Shown: positions 8,332 through 18,880 of the stretch, piece by piece
Layout: each line of letters begins with the position of its first letter
Numbering within the stretch: the first letter of the stretch is position 1
DNA from: a virus
Virus record (IMG/VR): IMGVR_UViG_3300013006_000063
Span: 1-39,759 of that record
Direction: 5' to 3' (one strand)
Length of the DNA: 39,759 nt
The notes under the pieces: generated by a model
The model's database searches: none
Told to the model about the DNA's origin: nothing
The model's input: the letters and a program-made list of their open reading frames with translations, nothing else
Made by a program: the position numbers and the translations under genes

Positions 8332-11300
8332 TTACCAACTACTTACCCAGTCGTCAACATCTGCAAGAGCATCTTTCACACTGTCTTCTGCATTTGCCAG
8401 TTCGCTGCCTATGTCCACACCTGCTACATATAGTATAGCAATAACCGCAAGTATAACCCATCCATATGGATTTGATACAAACAACCAATTATAGGCAGCT
8501 GCTATACCATTGATTACTGTTTGATATGCTGCTTGTATAGCTAATGCAGCACTACCCGCAACACTTATTCCGACAGCTGCAATTCCAAGAACAGTTCCGC
8601 CAATATAATAATATGCTGCTAATGCAGCAAAAGCAATTGCAAGAGTTACTAATAAATTAACTAAGAAAGAACTTTTCTTTCCTAACTTAGATCTACCTCT
8701 TCCATTATTGATACCACCTGGATTTGGATTGACAAAATGATTTGCTTCTAATTGACTTGTAAATATTTCCTCCGAATAATTTGCGGTGATTATTCCATCG
8801 TTAATACTATAGTTAGTAGCCGAAGTTATTTGTAAAGGCATATCGGTTGCTGTAAATAGCGGGGAACATACGCCCCCACGAATATCAAATGCACATAAGA
8901 AATCTTGATTAGTTATATCTGCTTTTGAAAAGTCTGTAAAGTTTTCAACAAGTATACCTGTTTTCAATAAATTATCACCTGCATCGTTTAAAACTGGATT
9001 TTTAAGATTTGCAATTTCTACAGTATGTATTTTAACTGTTCTATTTAATGCTACTGTTGCTTTTTGTAACTTGGATATATCAGCCATAGTAAAACGACGA
9101 CTATCTTCATACACAATTTTTACATCAAAGGATGAAGTTGCATACGGAGGTATATAAAGTGTTGCTATAGTAAGTTTTAATTTGTCAGCATTAGAATCTT
9201 TTGCAGTAGCTACATTGTTTACTTCAATACCTTGTTCAACATATAATCTGCTATATGGATTTTCAAAATTTCTTGAATCTGCAGTAACATATAACTTATC
9301 TATTCTTGCAAGATAATACGTTACATCTGCTTCAGTATTAACCGCTGAAGTTGGGAATATTGCTGTTTCAAAATTTAAATATGGACTTCCGTTAACACGT
9401 TTTGGTCTGAAATCTAAACAATCTCTTAAATTATATTGTTTTGCATCTATTACTGAAGTATATGCATAAATTATAGTATTTGCCGGATAAGAATTTACAG
9501 TACACGGACCTTCTCCTGCGTGTGTAAAATAATCATATGTTATTAAAACATTACCAGGCAAAGATGCGGATGATCCCACATATTGAACATACCCATGGTC
9601 ATACCAACCATCTTTTTGCCCATTAGATAATATCCATACACTACTAGTAATGTCTGTTAATGCTGTCCAAGTATTTGCCGTTGTAACTGCAATATTTGAA
9701 CTAGGTGCAGTTGCTCTATAAGTATCACCACCGCCAACCACAATGTCGTTATAAGTATACGTTACATTTGATTGCCATTTACCTTTAAATGTATCAGTAG
9801 TATTTAATTTAAATACTCCATTATAGGATTCAATGTCTGCAATATTGGTACTATACTTGTAGTCCACAACATTAACATTGGCAAATTGAAAACCATCTGT
9901 TACTCGTGTTTTAATTCTCGGAGGAAGAGCATTTGATTCCACAACATATTCTATATCTGCTACACCTGTATAAGTTGCATCTCCTAAATTTACAGTTAAA
10001 ATTGTAGAATCCTGAGAAATAGTAGCTGTGCCTTTTTCGAAATTCCATATACCTAACGGTACATTTGCAGTTGCACCTGTTCTTATTGCAATAATAAAAT
10101 TTACTCTTGCAGTACTAGCATCTACTACACCATCTCCCAGAGCAAATGTTTCTGGATTAGACACTATTTTAGTAAATACACCTGCGGTGAAAATTGCACC
10201 TTGTACAGTTTTAGAATAAGTTGTTTTTAAATTATCTACAGATTTTACTGCTGTTTTTGGTATACGGAATACTAGTAAATCCGATGGTCTAGGATCTGAA
10301 ATAATTAATTGATTTTGTGCATCTATAGATGCAGCTGCAACATTTGCATAAAATAAAGGATCGGTATACGTCGCTCCAGTATAATGAGATGTTTGCCCGT
10401 TTGAAACACCTATAATACTTTTAACTTGTTTTACATTCAATAATCCATCTATAAACGGGCTACCGTTACTAAAAGAATAAAATGCTTTAGTATTGGATAA
10501 CATTCTTGCACGATCTGAATTTGTAGTATCAGCCAATAATGCTGTAGCAAATCTTGACTTTGTTTTAGATATATCTCTTTTATCTATATCGTTCCATTCT
10601 TTATACCAATATGCAGTTTCATCTGTACCTGGTTCTCTATATAATGCAAAACAAGGTGTACTCGCAACACCATAATTACCTAATAAAGTATTTGCGGCGG
10701 GCGATGAATAAAATACGTTTGCAATAAATTGTCCGTCTGCTACGGATATACCATATGTTGTACTCCACGCTGCCCATGTTGTTGGTGCTTCAAGCACAGG
10801 AGAGTAATAATGATAAAATAATCTAAATTGTGTTTTTGCATTACCCAATGAACTATCATATTCTAGATTTTTAAACAGTATTGTTCCAACTTTTGTATTT
10901 GCAGAATTTGCTGATGTTGGATTTGTAACATTATGCAGTTCTAGATACATCTCTCCTTGTACTTTAGTTTGTACAAGGGGAAGTTGCATATTACTACCAC
11001 CATAATTAAGATCAGTTATCCTAATATAGTTACCTTGAGATGTTGTAATATTATAACCTGTTTTTGTATCTGTTGCAGTTACTTTTGGTAAAGATATTTC
11101 TGTACCAGAAATAGTACTTATCTCACGACCAGCAACATATGCTTTACCGCTGGATACACTAAACAATAATGTAGGATCCTCAACCGATCCGGTTGGTGTA
11201 ATAGTAAATGGTTTAACTATATAGTTACCGGATTCGTCAAATGTTCTTTGTTCTATTTGTTGTTGTATTTCACTTGATACTGTTGTTTCAGGTATATATT

Positions 11301-12399
11301 CAATAAGCCCTCTATTAAAAACAAGTACAGGTATAATTGTCTGTTCTGTATCTGCTTTTCTGTTTATATCCATATCAAAACTAGTCAAGGATAAATCTAT
11401 TTTTAATCTATCAGCGCCTGTTGCAAAATAATTAGAACTACCTAAAGCAGGGTCCAATAATGAAGAATCATCTTCACTTGTAATTATTTGTTCTGTAACA
11501 TATAGACCAATAATTTTAGATGGAAACGATGTATTTTTATCTGGTACAATTTTTTGTCTGGGGCATTTAACTAAAAATCCATTTTTATAAAAATATGTCT
11601 CATCCTGTGTTACTATGGATGATGGACAAGATGATAATTTAGTGAATTGAATATTTTCGCCAGAAAATGTCGTTGCTGGGGCTTCACTAATTGCATACTG
11701 AGATTGATTAATAATTTCAGTTACATAGATTGTTTTAGTTATATTAGGATGTACAACTAAATCACCAACCTCAATAGAAGTACTGGCAGTGGATAAATTA
11801 ATTATTTTAGAAAAAGGTGTACAAGTGCCTATTGCATTTTTAACAACATTATTTTCTACAACAGATACTAAAGATGTTGTTGTGCCATTCAATGCTTGCG
11901 AATAAGTATTATGAAAATATAGAACATCTCCTTCAGGAAAAATTCCGTTATTTGTAGTATTGTATTTTTTTAAACTTATAACAATGGATGGTAGATCACC
12001 TATTTTAGGGTCATCTTTTTCATAAACAACTTCAACATAACCCAAAATGTCAGAATTTAAACTTGTAACATATTTTCCTAAACAATCATCCAGAGATATT
12101 GTTTGATTAATAGTATTTTTGCCTGTGATCCTTACAGTACGTACATCCAAATTGACACTTGGTTTAGAGCCTGTTACCTTTTGACCGTCGCTAAAAAGAT
12201 AATCACCGACTCTTTTAATTTGATTTTGTAATATGGTTTGGGATTGTGTTAACTCGCGAGATTGGACAGCCACTCCCGGTTTAAACAATACGCGGTGAAA
12301 GTTTTTATCTTCAGAATAATCATCAAAATATGGAGTAACTTTTGTTGCTTCAGGTGTAGCTGAAGAAGTTACTAAATTTAATGTTGCGGTCGTTGCCAT
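8332..12399 (-). CDS. Large DUF4815-type tail protein with hydrophobic C-terminus
   Basis: At 1,355 residues this is the largest protein here. Residues about 18-80 carry the DUF4815 signature (TPYFDDYSEDKNFHRVLFKP, then VQSRELTQSQTILQNQIKR and the GDYLFSDG block). A long beta-rich body follows, with an AVNTEADVTYYLARIDKLY block near residue 1010. The last ~115 residues are very different: after a Lys/Arg-rich stretch (GRGRSKLGKKS) come two or three strongly hydrophobic segments (LLVTLAIAFAALAAYYYIGG; WVILAVIAILYVAGV) and an acidic amphipathic end. DUF4815 proteins belong to the tails of T4-like aquatic phages and probably replace T4 gp9/gp10. The membrane-like end is unusual for a virion protein. 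Confidence 0.75.
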   Translation of the reverse strand: MATTATLNLVTSSATPEATKVTPYFDDYSEDKNFHRVLFKPGVAVQSRELTQSQTILQNQIKRVGDYLFSDGQKVTGSKPSVNLDVRTVRITGKNTINQTISLDDCLGKYVTSLNSDILGYVEVVYEKDDPKIGDLPSIVISLKKYNTTNNGIFPEGDVLYFHNTYSQALNGTTTSLVSVVENNVVKNAIGTCTPFSKIINLSTASTSIEVGDLVVHPNITKTIYVTEIINQSQYAISEAPATTFSGENIQFTKLSSCPSSIVTQDETYFYKNGFLVKCPRQKIVPDKNTSFPSKIIGLYVTEQIITSEDDSSLLDPALGSSNYFATGADRLKIDLSLTSFDMDINRKADTEQTIIPVLVFNRGLIEYIPETTVSSEIQQQIEQRTFDESGNYIVKPFTITPTGSVEDPTLLFSVSSGKAYVAGREISTISGTEISLPKVTATDTKTGYNITTSQGNYIRITDLNYGGSNMQLPLVQTKVQGEMYLELHNVTNPTSANSANTKVGTILFKNLEYDSSLGNAKTQFRLFYHYYSPVLEAPTTWAAWSTTYGISVADGQFIANVFYSSPAANTLLGNYGVASTPCFALYREPGTDETAYWYKEWNDIDKRDISKTKSRFATALLADTTNSDRARMLSNTKAFYSFSNGSPFIDGLLNVKQVKSIIGVSNGQTSHYTGATYTDPLFYANVAAASIDAQNQLIISDPRPSDLLVFRIPKTAVKSVDNLKTTYSKTVQGAIFTAGVFTKIVSNPETFALGDGVVDASTARVNFIIAIRTGATANVPLGIWNFEKGTATISQDSTILTVNLGDATYTGVADIEYVVESNALPPRIKTRVTDGFQFANVNVVDYKYSTNIADIESYNGVFKLNTTDTFKGKWQSNVTYTYNDIVVGGGDTYRATAPSSNIAVTTANTWTALTDITSSVWILSNGQKDGWYDHGYVQYVGSSASLPGNVLITYDYFTHAGEGPCTVNSYPANTIIYAYTSVIDAKQYNLRDCLDFRPKRVNGSPYLNFETAIFPTSAVNTEADVTYYLARIDKLYVTADSRNFENPYSRLYVEQGIEVNNVATAKDSNADKLKLTIATLYIPPYATSSFDVKIVYEDSRRFTMADISKLQKATVALNRTVKIHTVEIANLKNPVLNDAGDNLLKTGILVENFTDFSKADITNQDFLCAFDIRGGVCSPLFTATDMPLQITSATNYSINDGIITANYSEEIFTSQLEANHFVNPNPGGINNGRGRSKLGKKSSFLVNLLVTLAIAFAALAAYYYIGGTVLGIAAVGISVAGSAALAIQAAYQTVINGIAAAYNWLFVSNPYGWVILAVIAILYVAGVDIGSELANAEDSVKDALADVDDWVSSW

Positions 12400-12408
12400 T
12401 TGTTTTCC

Positions 12409-13707
12409 TTAAAATTCTATTACAAGATGTAAATTATCTGTCTGTTCTGTTGTTCTAGTTATAGGAGACTTGTTTTCTATATAAAGAATATCACCCTTGT
12501 TTTTTAATACTTCGGGATACGATAAATTTGAAACTATTGCTGTTGCACCCGACGTTTTTCCTATGATAGTTTCACCTGGAATAAAACTACTATAGTTTCC
12601 TGTTAAATCAAAATTTTGAATAAATTTAATATATCCGTTGCCCGCAGATATATTTGATACTATTACATACGCATTTGCACTACTAAGTCCGCCTTGAACA
12701 TACTCATATTGACTAAAATTATTTGATGCAGATATTAAAGTTATTCCTGATAATGCATTTAATGTTGTAGATGTAGAAATTGAGCCATTTGCATTTAAAG
12801 GATTCTTTACAATGCCGATTATGCGATATGAAAAACTTCCTGGGAAATCCCCAAAGCCTTCAGTATAAGTTGTTTTACAATTTAACATTAATAGGCTTGA
12901 ATTCAATTCTAACACAGGATCATATCCATGTCCATTTAAAGGACTTATTACTGGTTGTATGTTTGCATATCTTCCTGTACCTGTATTGTCTATTAATCTT
13001 GCAGTAGCATATCTGTAATCTGTACCTGTATTGTAATAAACAAAATCATATAACACACCTAAATCTATTTTTGGTGATACTGAAACAGAAGATCCATCTC
13101 CGTCAATTACTATAGAAGAAGTTGAGTTATAGCCAAATCCTGTATTTAATATCTTTATGTTTTCTATTGCTCCAGGTTTTGCATTTGAAATTACAAGATC
13201 ATCTGTCAATACTGGCATCCATTTATTAGTTAGGAATTTTAACCTATCACCTATGCCTATAGAATACATATACTTCCACCTATAGCCATCGGATAAAGTA
13301 ACTATGTCTAAACTAGTACCTGTGGGTTCGATTAAAGATTGCTCGTTATTACTATTGTGTATACATTTATAGACATTGAATTCAGAATTTATAACGTAAA
13401 AAGATTTATTAAAAAGATCTGGATCTAAGTTATCATATGCTGCGTATGTTGTATATTTTGCCCAATCTATTCTTTTAACAACGTGAGCAATATCTGAAGG
13501 TATTATTCTTTTAAGACTTACCATCTCATCCCAAGTTTTAGCAGTATCCAAAGAATAATCTTTTGGATCAGGTACAGTGCCATCTCCAGGCCAGGGGGAT
13601 GGTTTAGATAAGAATAAATACAATGAATTTTCTGAAGTTAAAGACACTCCATTTTTGAAATTCTTAGCATTATCTATTCTTAATTTATTAGTTACTATAT
13701 TAGGCAT
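12409..13707 (-). CDS. gp8: Baseplate wedge protein gp8
   Basis: A 432-residue protein, longer than T4 gp8 (334). The diagnostic blocks appear in order: LYLFLSKPSPWPGDGTVPDP (T4: ITFGRSEPWSSNE), WDEMVSLKRIIPSDIAHVVKRIDW (T4: WTHMMGTVKVLPSM...VIPRRDW), SDGYRWKYMYSI (T4: GDGYVWEYLFEI), and at the C-terminus GDILYIENKSPITRTTEQTDNL (T4: GEMIYMENRPPIIMAMDQTEE). gp8 is a peripheral wedge part that contacts gp7 and gp10. The extra length lies mid-protein, where an SGATAIVSN-type repeat module is inserted. Confidence 0.88.
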   Translation of the reverse strand: MPNIVTNKLRIDNAKNFKNGVSLTSENSLYLFLSKPSPWPGDGTVPDPKDYSLDTAKTWDEMVSLKRIIPSDIAHVVKRIDWAKYTTYAAYDNLDPDLFNKSFYVINSEFNVYKCIHNSNNEQSLIEPTGTSLDIVTLSDGYRWKYMYSIGIGDRLKFLTNKWMPVLTDDLVISNAKPGAIENIKILNTGFGYNSTSSIVIDGDGSSVSVSPKIDLGVLYDFVYYNTGTDYRYATARLIDNTGTGRYANIQPVISPLNGHGYDPVLELNSSLLMLNCKTTYTEGFGDFPGSFSYRIIGIVKNPLNANGSISTSTTLNALSGITLISASNNFSQYEYVQGGLSSANAYVIVSNISAGNGYIKFIQNFDLTGNYSSFIPGETIIGKTSGATAIVSNLSYPEVLKNKGDILYIENKSPITRTTEQTDNLHLVIEF

Positions 13708-13714
13708 CTATTAT

Positions 13715-15241
13715 TTATTGAGGATTAGTTTGTAAAAAGATAGTATCCACTGCAAGGGTTGAAGTACCTATCGCATTAGTATATGTAACATTACTAATAT
13801 TAAAGAATCCTAGTGTGCTATCTACCGTAGTTATCGAATAAGTAAAAATTTCAGAATCATTTGGCGAATTTACGCTAACATCATTTATATGATTCGGATC
13901 AGTCTCATTATTTATTTCGCTAAACAATGCAAATCCCGCAGGATGTAGTACAGTTTTAACGGATTCTTTCCATTTATCTATTGACAAAGATGAACGTATT
14001 ACATAAGAAAACGGTTGATACAGGACCAATGATTGTTCTGTTGCATCCAAAGATTTACCTTGCAACACCATTGCGTCGGATATTTGTCCCGTGGTGTCTA
14101 TCCAATATCCTGGTTTATTTGTTAGTGCTCCCACATTAGCTTGTAGTATAGCTTTTTCTAAAAAAGAAACAACTACATTTCCAGATGTTATTTCATCCGA
14201 TCTTATTAGTATATTTCCAGAATCCAGTATACTTATTACAGAAGAAGAAGTAGGAGAATAGAGACTTGACGGTGTTGCTGTAAGATAAAAATATTCTGTT
14301 GGTTCAAATTCATAGTCATCTTGTAAATTGAAAGTAATGCTGGCTACATTTGCCGATCCTACTGTCGAGAGTGGAGGAAATTTTCCTACAAAGGATGTTA
14401 AATTACTAAAATCACCTACCTCAGGGGAAATTATTTCTCCGCTTACTAAAGTATATGGCTTAGGTACTATTATATAATCTACATTAGATCCCGCAGGAAT
14501 ATTAACACCTTCCACTGTGAAGGTAATACTTTCACCTTCTCTTACTTTTGTTTTATTTGTTGTTAATTTAACATATCCAGAACTTTCCGTTGAAGTATCT
14601 AAAATAGTTGTTGTCCCGCTAACAACTAAGGAATATGCAAATGTTGGATATATCAACATTGCGATATTTTCTACCCCTTCAGTTTTATAATCTAAAATTG
14701 TTTTTAAGGTAATGCTTGCTCTGGTATCATAACTAGAATTAGCAACAAAAATTAAATTGCCTGTTAATTCTGTATTGTATACATCCTCAGCATCTATCCC
14801 ATAAATTTGATATTCAACACTTGAACCTGCAGCAACATTCTCACCTCTAACATTGAAGGTTATAGTTATTCCCTCTTCTGCTGAAGGAACGGATGTAGTT
14901 ATATAAAATTGAGCTGTTGCATTAGAAGGTGTGGAAGTATCCAAAACTGTTATACCAATACTTTCAGATCTACCTGTTCCGGTTAATCTAAGTATAAAAG
15001 ATTCTGTACCTTCTGTTTTTAAATCTTGAGCTGGCGTTAAGGTAATTGTACCTATTCCGCTTCGTATAATAAAATTGCCTGTAAGACTAGTTAAATTTAA
15101 GAAATCATACGTGTTAATACCTGTGCCTGTTATAACAAATGGTACAAGTGTTCCGTCAGGTAATCCTGTATTACTTAAAGTAATAGTTACCGGCGATCCT
15201 TCTGAAACTATTGCATTACTATAACTTAAAGAATATGCCAT
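13715..15241 (-). CDS. Calx-beta repeat virion protein
   Basis: A 508-residue protein with three Calx-beta-like repeats of ~105-120 residues (about 1-105, 108-218 and 220-342). Each carries a (S/A)EG(S/I)xxTxxxxxx...G start, a LxxDxKTEGxExxxLxL middle and a closing VLDTS/ILDSG strand. The TEG(T/V)E and EPTEYF segments are the typical acidic turns, which bind calcium in some relatives. The C-terminal ~160 residues are a different domain (AILQANVGALTNKPGYWIDT...). The gene sits between the gp7-like and gp8 genes, a place where T4 has no extra gene. A structural or adhesive role on the wedge is inferred. Confidence 0.7.
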   Translation of the reverse strand: MAYSLSYSNAIVSEGSPVTITLSNTGLPDGTLVPFVITGTGINTYDFLNLTSLTGNFIIRSGIGTITLTPAQDLKTEGTESFILRLTGTGRSESIGITVLDTSTPSNATAQFYITTSVPSAEEGITITFNVRGENVAAGSSVEYQIYGIDAEDVYNTELTGNLIFVANSSYDTRASITLKTILDYKTEGVENIAMLIYPTFAYSLVVSGTTTILDTSTESSGYVKLTTNKTKVREGESITFTVEGVNIPAGSNVDYIIVPKPYTLVSGEIISPEVGDFSNLTSFVGKFPPLSTVGSANVASITFNLQDDYEFEPTEYFYLTATPSSLYSPTSSSVISILDSGNILIRSDEITSGNVVVSFLEKAILQANVGALTNKPGYWIDTTGQISDAMVLQGKSLDATEQSLVLYQPFSYVIRSSLSIDKWKESVKTVLHPAGFALFSEINNETDPNHINDVSVNSPNDSEIFTYSITTVDSTLGFFNISNVTYTNAIGTSTLAVDTIFLQTNPQ

Positions 15242-16624
15242 TTAAATTCCAGGATATGTAAATCTTATTGAACGAACATTTGGTACAGATGTTACTGTAA
15301 CAGAATGAGTAGTATTATAAACTGGACTCAACACATTACCTGTATAGTTAATAAGCAATCTTGCACCTTTTTTTATACCATGGATATTAGGGAATTCTAA
15401 AGTAACTACCCCGTTTATTATACTATACGATCCTTGCAAATTTCCTGTAGGCAATCCGATATCAACTATAGTATTGATACTATAGTCTATTCCAGAATTA
15501 TCTATTTCTATAGAAGTTATTGATCCATATTGATTAACACCTGATACCTTTGCGGTGGCAAATATACCATTTCCATAAGGATCAGATACAGTTATACCAG
15601 CGCCTTTTATGTATCCTAATTTTCCATTAATCACATCTATTTTAGATAAAACAGAATATGTTGTGGCAATTAAATTTGATTTATCGATTACATTATTTAA
15701 TAGTATAGATTTAGATGCTGTTATTTTTTCATTGGGATAAAAATAATTAGTAATACTGTTTGGATCTAATAATAATTCATATATCTCATATCCGCCAAGT
15801 ATTATTTTTTGTACTTTATTTACTACAGCAGTAGCATTGGATAATTCTCCCACAACTAATGTATTTTCAAAATCAAATACATTTTGTAAGGGATCTATTT
15901 GTTTCACCTTTAATGATTTGGGTAGATACCATTTACCCGAGGATGTTTTTAATACTACCTCATATGGATAGAAAAATTCTATAGTTTCTTTATATAAAAT
16001 ATTAAATAAAATACGATAGGCATCTTCGGTGCCTTTTCTGCTATAGATATCTCTTATTTTTTTAATTAAGAAAGTATTATCCGATACGGAGGATTTGGTT
16101 ATATCGTATGCGTAATTCTCAAAGAATTTATCAATTAAAAAACTAGAAGTTTGGTCTACATCAGCATACTTGGTTATGTTTTGTAGTAATTCTTGAGCCT
16201 CATTCGTTTGTTCTAAAAATTCATAATATGCTTTTATAAAAGTTATAAACATACCATAGTCTGTTTGCACAAATTCTGGTAATTGAGTCTCTACTAATAA
16301 TGATAATTTATTTTGTATTTTAGCAAAGGGATTTTCTACACCATTACCTTCATATGATGTATAGTTTAGCGGTTGTTTAACTTTACCATAATTACCAAAA
16401 CTATCCGGCACATAAAATTCACCTTCTCTATAGTATAAAGTAATTACTTGATATATGCCCTTACCACCTTTTTCTATATCTGCTTGTATTGCTTCTTTTC
16501 TGGTTAGATATAGGGGATAAAACCACCCTACAAGATCCCCATTTATTTGTCCGGGTTTAGACTGACCATATACTTTTAATGGTCCAAGTAATGGTTCTAA
16601 ACTAGGTAGTGTTTCGTATGCCAT
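15242..16624 (-). CDS. Baseplate wedge protein, gp7-like by position
   Basis: A 460-residue protein immediately downstream of gp6, the T4 place of gp7. The core, about residues 105-235, is helical with the order LPEFVQTDYGMFITFIKAYY, then KFFENYAYDI, then IRDIYSRKGTEDAYRILFNI and FYPYEVVLKTSSGKWY. This KGTExAYRxLFNxLY...FFYPYE...SGKW block is shared by structural proteins of T4-like aquatic phages. T4 gp7 is more than twice as long (1,032), so equivalence rests on position and partial pattern. It could instead be a separate wedge family. Confidence 0.6.
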   Translation of the reverse strand: MAYETLPSLEPLLGPLKVYGQSKPGQINGDLVGWFYPLYLTRKEAIQADIEKGGKGIYQVITLYYREGEFYVPDSFGNYGKVKQPLNYTSYEGNGVENPFAKIQNKLSLLVETQLPEFVQTDYGMFITFIKAYYEFLEQTNEAQELLQNITKYADVDQTSSFLIDKFFENYAYDITKSSVSDNTFLIKKIRDIYSRKGTEDAYRILFNILYKETIEFFYPYEVVLKTSSGKWYLPKSLKVKQIDPLQNVFDFENTLVVGELSNATAVVNKVQKIILGGYEIYELLLDPNSITNYFYPNEKITASKSILLNNVIDKSNLIATTYSVLSKIDVINGKLGYIKGAGITVSDPYGNGIFATAKVSGVNQYGSITSIEIDNSGIDYSINTIVDIGLPTGNLQGSYSIINGVVTLEFPNIHGIKKGARLLINYTGNVLSPVYNTTHSVTVTSVPNVRSIRFTYPGI

Positions 16625-16625
16625 G

Positions 16626-18482
16626 TTATTCTGTTAGTATTGTAACCGTTAATCCAGATAATCGTTTGGCATCTGTATTTGATGCGGTGTCATCTATTAC
16701 TAATATCATATCGTTTGTGGATGCGATATCCAACTCTTCCGATTTTGCATATATTCTAATGTCTGATGAATTTTCTACATAACCTGCAGGATTTAAACTA
16801 TTGAATGATAGTGTTCCTGCAGAATAATTTACAGTACCAATTCCACTAACTAAAATCTGATCTGAATAAAAATCAACTAAATTTAAACTGCTTGTAGTAT
16901 TTGTGGACAATGTATCTTGAATATAAACTTTGTCTATAGTAATATTACCTGTCGTTGAAGTATCGTAATAAAATGCAGTGGATGCTATACTACCTGTAAC
17001 CAATTTATTTGCAAATTTAATAACGTCACTACCTGTGTAACCATTTTCGGCATTAATTGTAGGCTGTATTCTTTTTTGTAGTTTAATAGTTAATACACTA
17101 CCAATAATAGATTGATTAATTGAATCTATTAATTTAGATAATTTAGAATATATAAAATTTTTATTAAATTTTTGTAATTCCTGTTTAAAGTAATCATCTA
17201 TAGTTCCTCTAGTAAGTAATTCTATCTGAGGTGCGGAATATTTAGAATTTTTTGCTGTAAATTTAACCTTTGTGTCTAAATTAATATAGAGATATTTTGG
17301 ATCTACAAACTCAGGTATTATAGACATTACTTTTTTGCTTGCTAAAATATTTTTAGTTATATTAGTTTTTACCGTATCACTAATAATATACCCCTCATAT
17401 GGTTTTAGTGATATTATAACTTTACCATATTTAGGCGGATCGTTATCCTCCCCGCCCCATACAGATATAGATTCAACTAACGGATAATTTGCTTCTATAA
17501 TAGATTTATAGTCTGCAGCAGTGACTGCTCTATTAGTAGATGATGCAAATCTGGGCGCTTTAAACTTTATATCATCTGTTGTATCTTTAACATCTCCACC
17601 CGAAGAATTGGTAGTGGCTGTTATACTGCTTCCCAATATTACGCCACCTATAGAACCATTTAATGAAAAGTTTTGAGTAATTGTACTTGATACATTGCAT
17701 GCATCGCCATTGCTTACTAAATATTCTATAGTTACAATATTACCCTGACTTAGTTTTTGTCCGAGACTACCATCGCCAAAAAATATTTCAAAATATCCTG
17801 AAGGATTTTCTTCTAAATAAAATACTTTAGATGTGGGTGTTATACCGTATAAATCATTTGCCAATGTATATTGTTCTGTTGTATTATCGGTGTAAGAATT
17901 TTGAACAGTAACTCGTATTGTTGTAGTATCTACATTTATATTTGGTATGGTATATTTTTCTGAAGGGCCAGATAAATCAACTCTGTAAGAATATTGTAAT
18001 GGTTCACCCTCTACAATTTCTATATCCGTAAAATTATATAAACCATCTATAGGCTTAATTGTAATTGGATCTAAATTAACAAAGGTATATGTTGTTCCTG
18101 TTATAAGTGTAGTAAATTTAGAATATCTAGGCAAAGTCAATGTGGTAGGGGTATTTATAGGATTTGGTACATTAAATGATAATTTTACTTTTGCACTCCT
18201 ATAAGACATGGGGGTATAACCTAAATGCTTAGCAATAGATACAGCAGATTGCCTTTTAACTGCGGAATCTAAAAACATTTCGTTTGCAACCATATTGGCT
18301 AGGTATGCATTATAATGCGTGTTATAGGATAAAAGATCTAATAGTATAGACAAACTAGATGCGTCAAAATCATAATCTTTAAAAACAAGATTATTATCTT
18401 TATCTCTATAATTTGTTAAGAATTGTTTTAAATTATTCTTAATAGAATCAAAATCTAATTCTGATATTCGGTAATTCGCCAT
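16626..18482 (-). CDS. gp6: Baseplate wedge protein gp6 (baseplate J family)
   Basis: A 618-residue protein (T4 gp6: 660). The N-terminus has the family block LTNYRDKDNNLVFKDYDFDA, then SSLSILLDLLSYNTHYNAYL and ANMVANEMFLDSAVKRQSAVSIA. The J-type core follows (EIFFGDGSLGQKLSQGNIVTI, then APRFASSTNRAVTAADYKSI and VWGGEDNDPPKYGKVIISLKP). gp6 forms the inner ring of the baseplate with gp25 and gp53. It abuts gp25 upstream with a one-base stop/start overlap. Length and all main blocks are intact. Confidence 0.95.
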   Translation of the reverse strand: MANYRISELDFDSIKNNLKQFLTNYRDKDNNLVFKDYDFDASSLSILLDLLSYNTHYNAYLANMVANEMFLDSAVKRQSAVSIAKHLGYTPMSYRSAKVKLSFNVPNPINTPTTLTLPRYSKFTTLITGTTYTFVNLDPITIKPIDGLYNFTDIEIVEGEPLQYSYRVDLSGPSEKYTIPNINVDTTTIRVTVQNSYTDNTTEQYTLANDLYGITPTSKVFYLEENPSGYFEIFFGDGSLGQKLSQGNIVTIEYLVSNGDACNVSSTITQNFSLNGSIGGVILGSSITATTNSSGGDVKDTTDDIKFKAPRFASSTNRAVTAADYKSIIEANYPLVESISVWGGEDNDPPKYGKVIISLKPYEGYIISDTVKTNITKNILASKKVMSIIPEFVDPKYLYINLDTKVKFTAKNSKYSAPQIELLTRGTIDDYFKQELQKFNKNFIYSKLSKLIDSINQSIIGSVLTIKLQKRIQPTINAENGYTGSDVIKFANKLVTGSIASTAFYYDTSTTGNITIDKVYIQDTLSTNTTSSLNLVDFYSDQILVSGIGTVNYSAGTLSFNSLNPAGYVENSSDIRIYAKSEELDIASTNDMILVIDDTASNTDAKRLSGLTVTILTE

Positions 18483-18880
18483 TATCTTACCCTACTTATT
18501 AGTGTTGAAATTGTAACGGGATTGCTAGTATTTTTTAAAGTAAAAATAATATTGACTACTAAATCATTTGTATCTACAGATTCTTCTATATCTACGCTTA
18601 TTAACCTCACCCGTTTTTCATATTTTTCTATAGATTCGGTTATTGTTTGTTCCATTGCAAGTTTAGCTGCTGAAGAAAAATTCTCAAATAATAAAGAATG
18701 GATCTGTGTTCCTATTTCAGGATGGAAGGATCTTTCGAAATTTTTAGTTCGAATTAAATGTTTTATCGCAGTTGTTACTGCATCCTCATCTGTTTTAAGA
18801 TAAAGATCTTTGGTAAATGGATTGATTGTAAAGGACAAGTCCAAATCCGCGAATTCTTTTATTTGTTTGCTGGTTGCCAT
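18482..18880 (-). CDS. gp25: Baseplate wedge protein gp25
   Basis: A 132-residue protein, the same length as T4 gp25. It has DLDLSFTINPFTKDLYLKTD at the N-terminus and IKHLIRTKNFERSFHPEIGT with LLFE in the middle. The conserved E-x-R block follows (ITESIEKYEKRVRL). gp25 belongs to the lysozyme-like GPW/gp25 fold but is structural: it joins gp6 and gp53 at the sheath-facing centre of the wedge. The gene lies just upstream of gp6 and downstream of gp5. Confidence 0.95.
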   Translation of the reverse strand: MATSKQIKEFADLDLSFTINPFTKDLYLKTDEDAVTTAIKHLIRTKNFERSFHPEIGTQIHSLLFENFSSAAKLAMEQTITESIEKYEKRVRLISVDIEESVDTNDLVVNIIFTLKNTSNPVTISTLISRVR

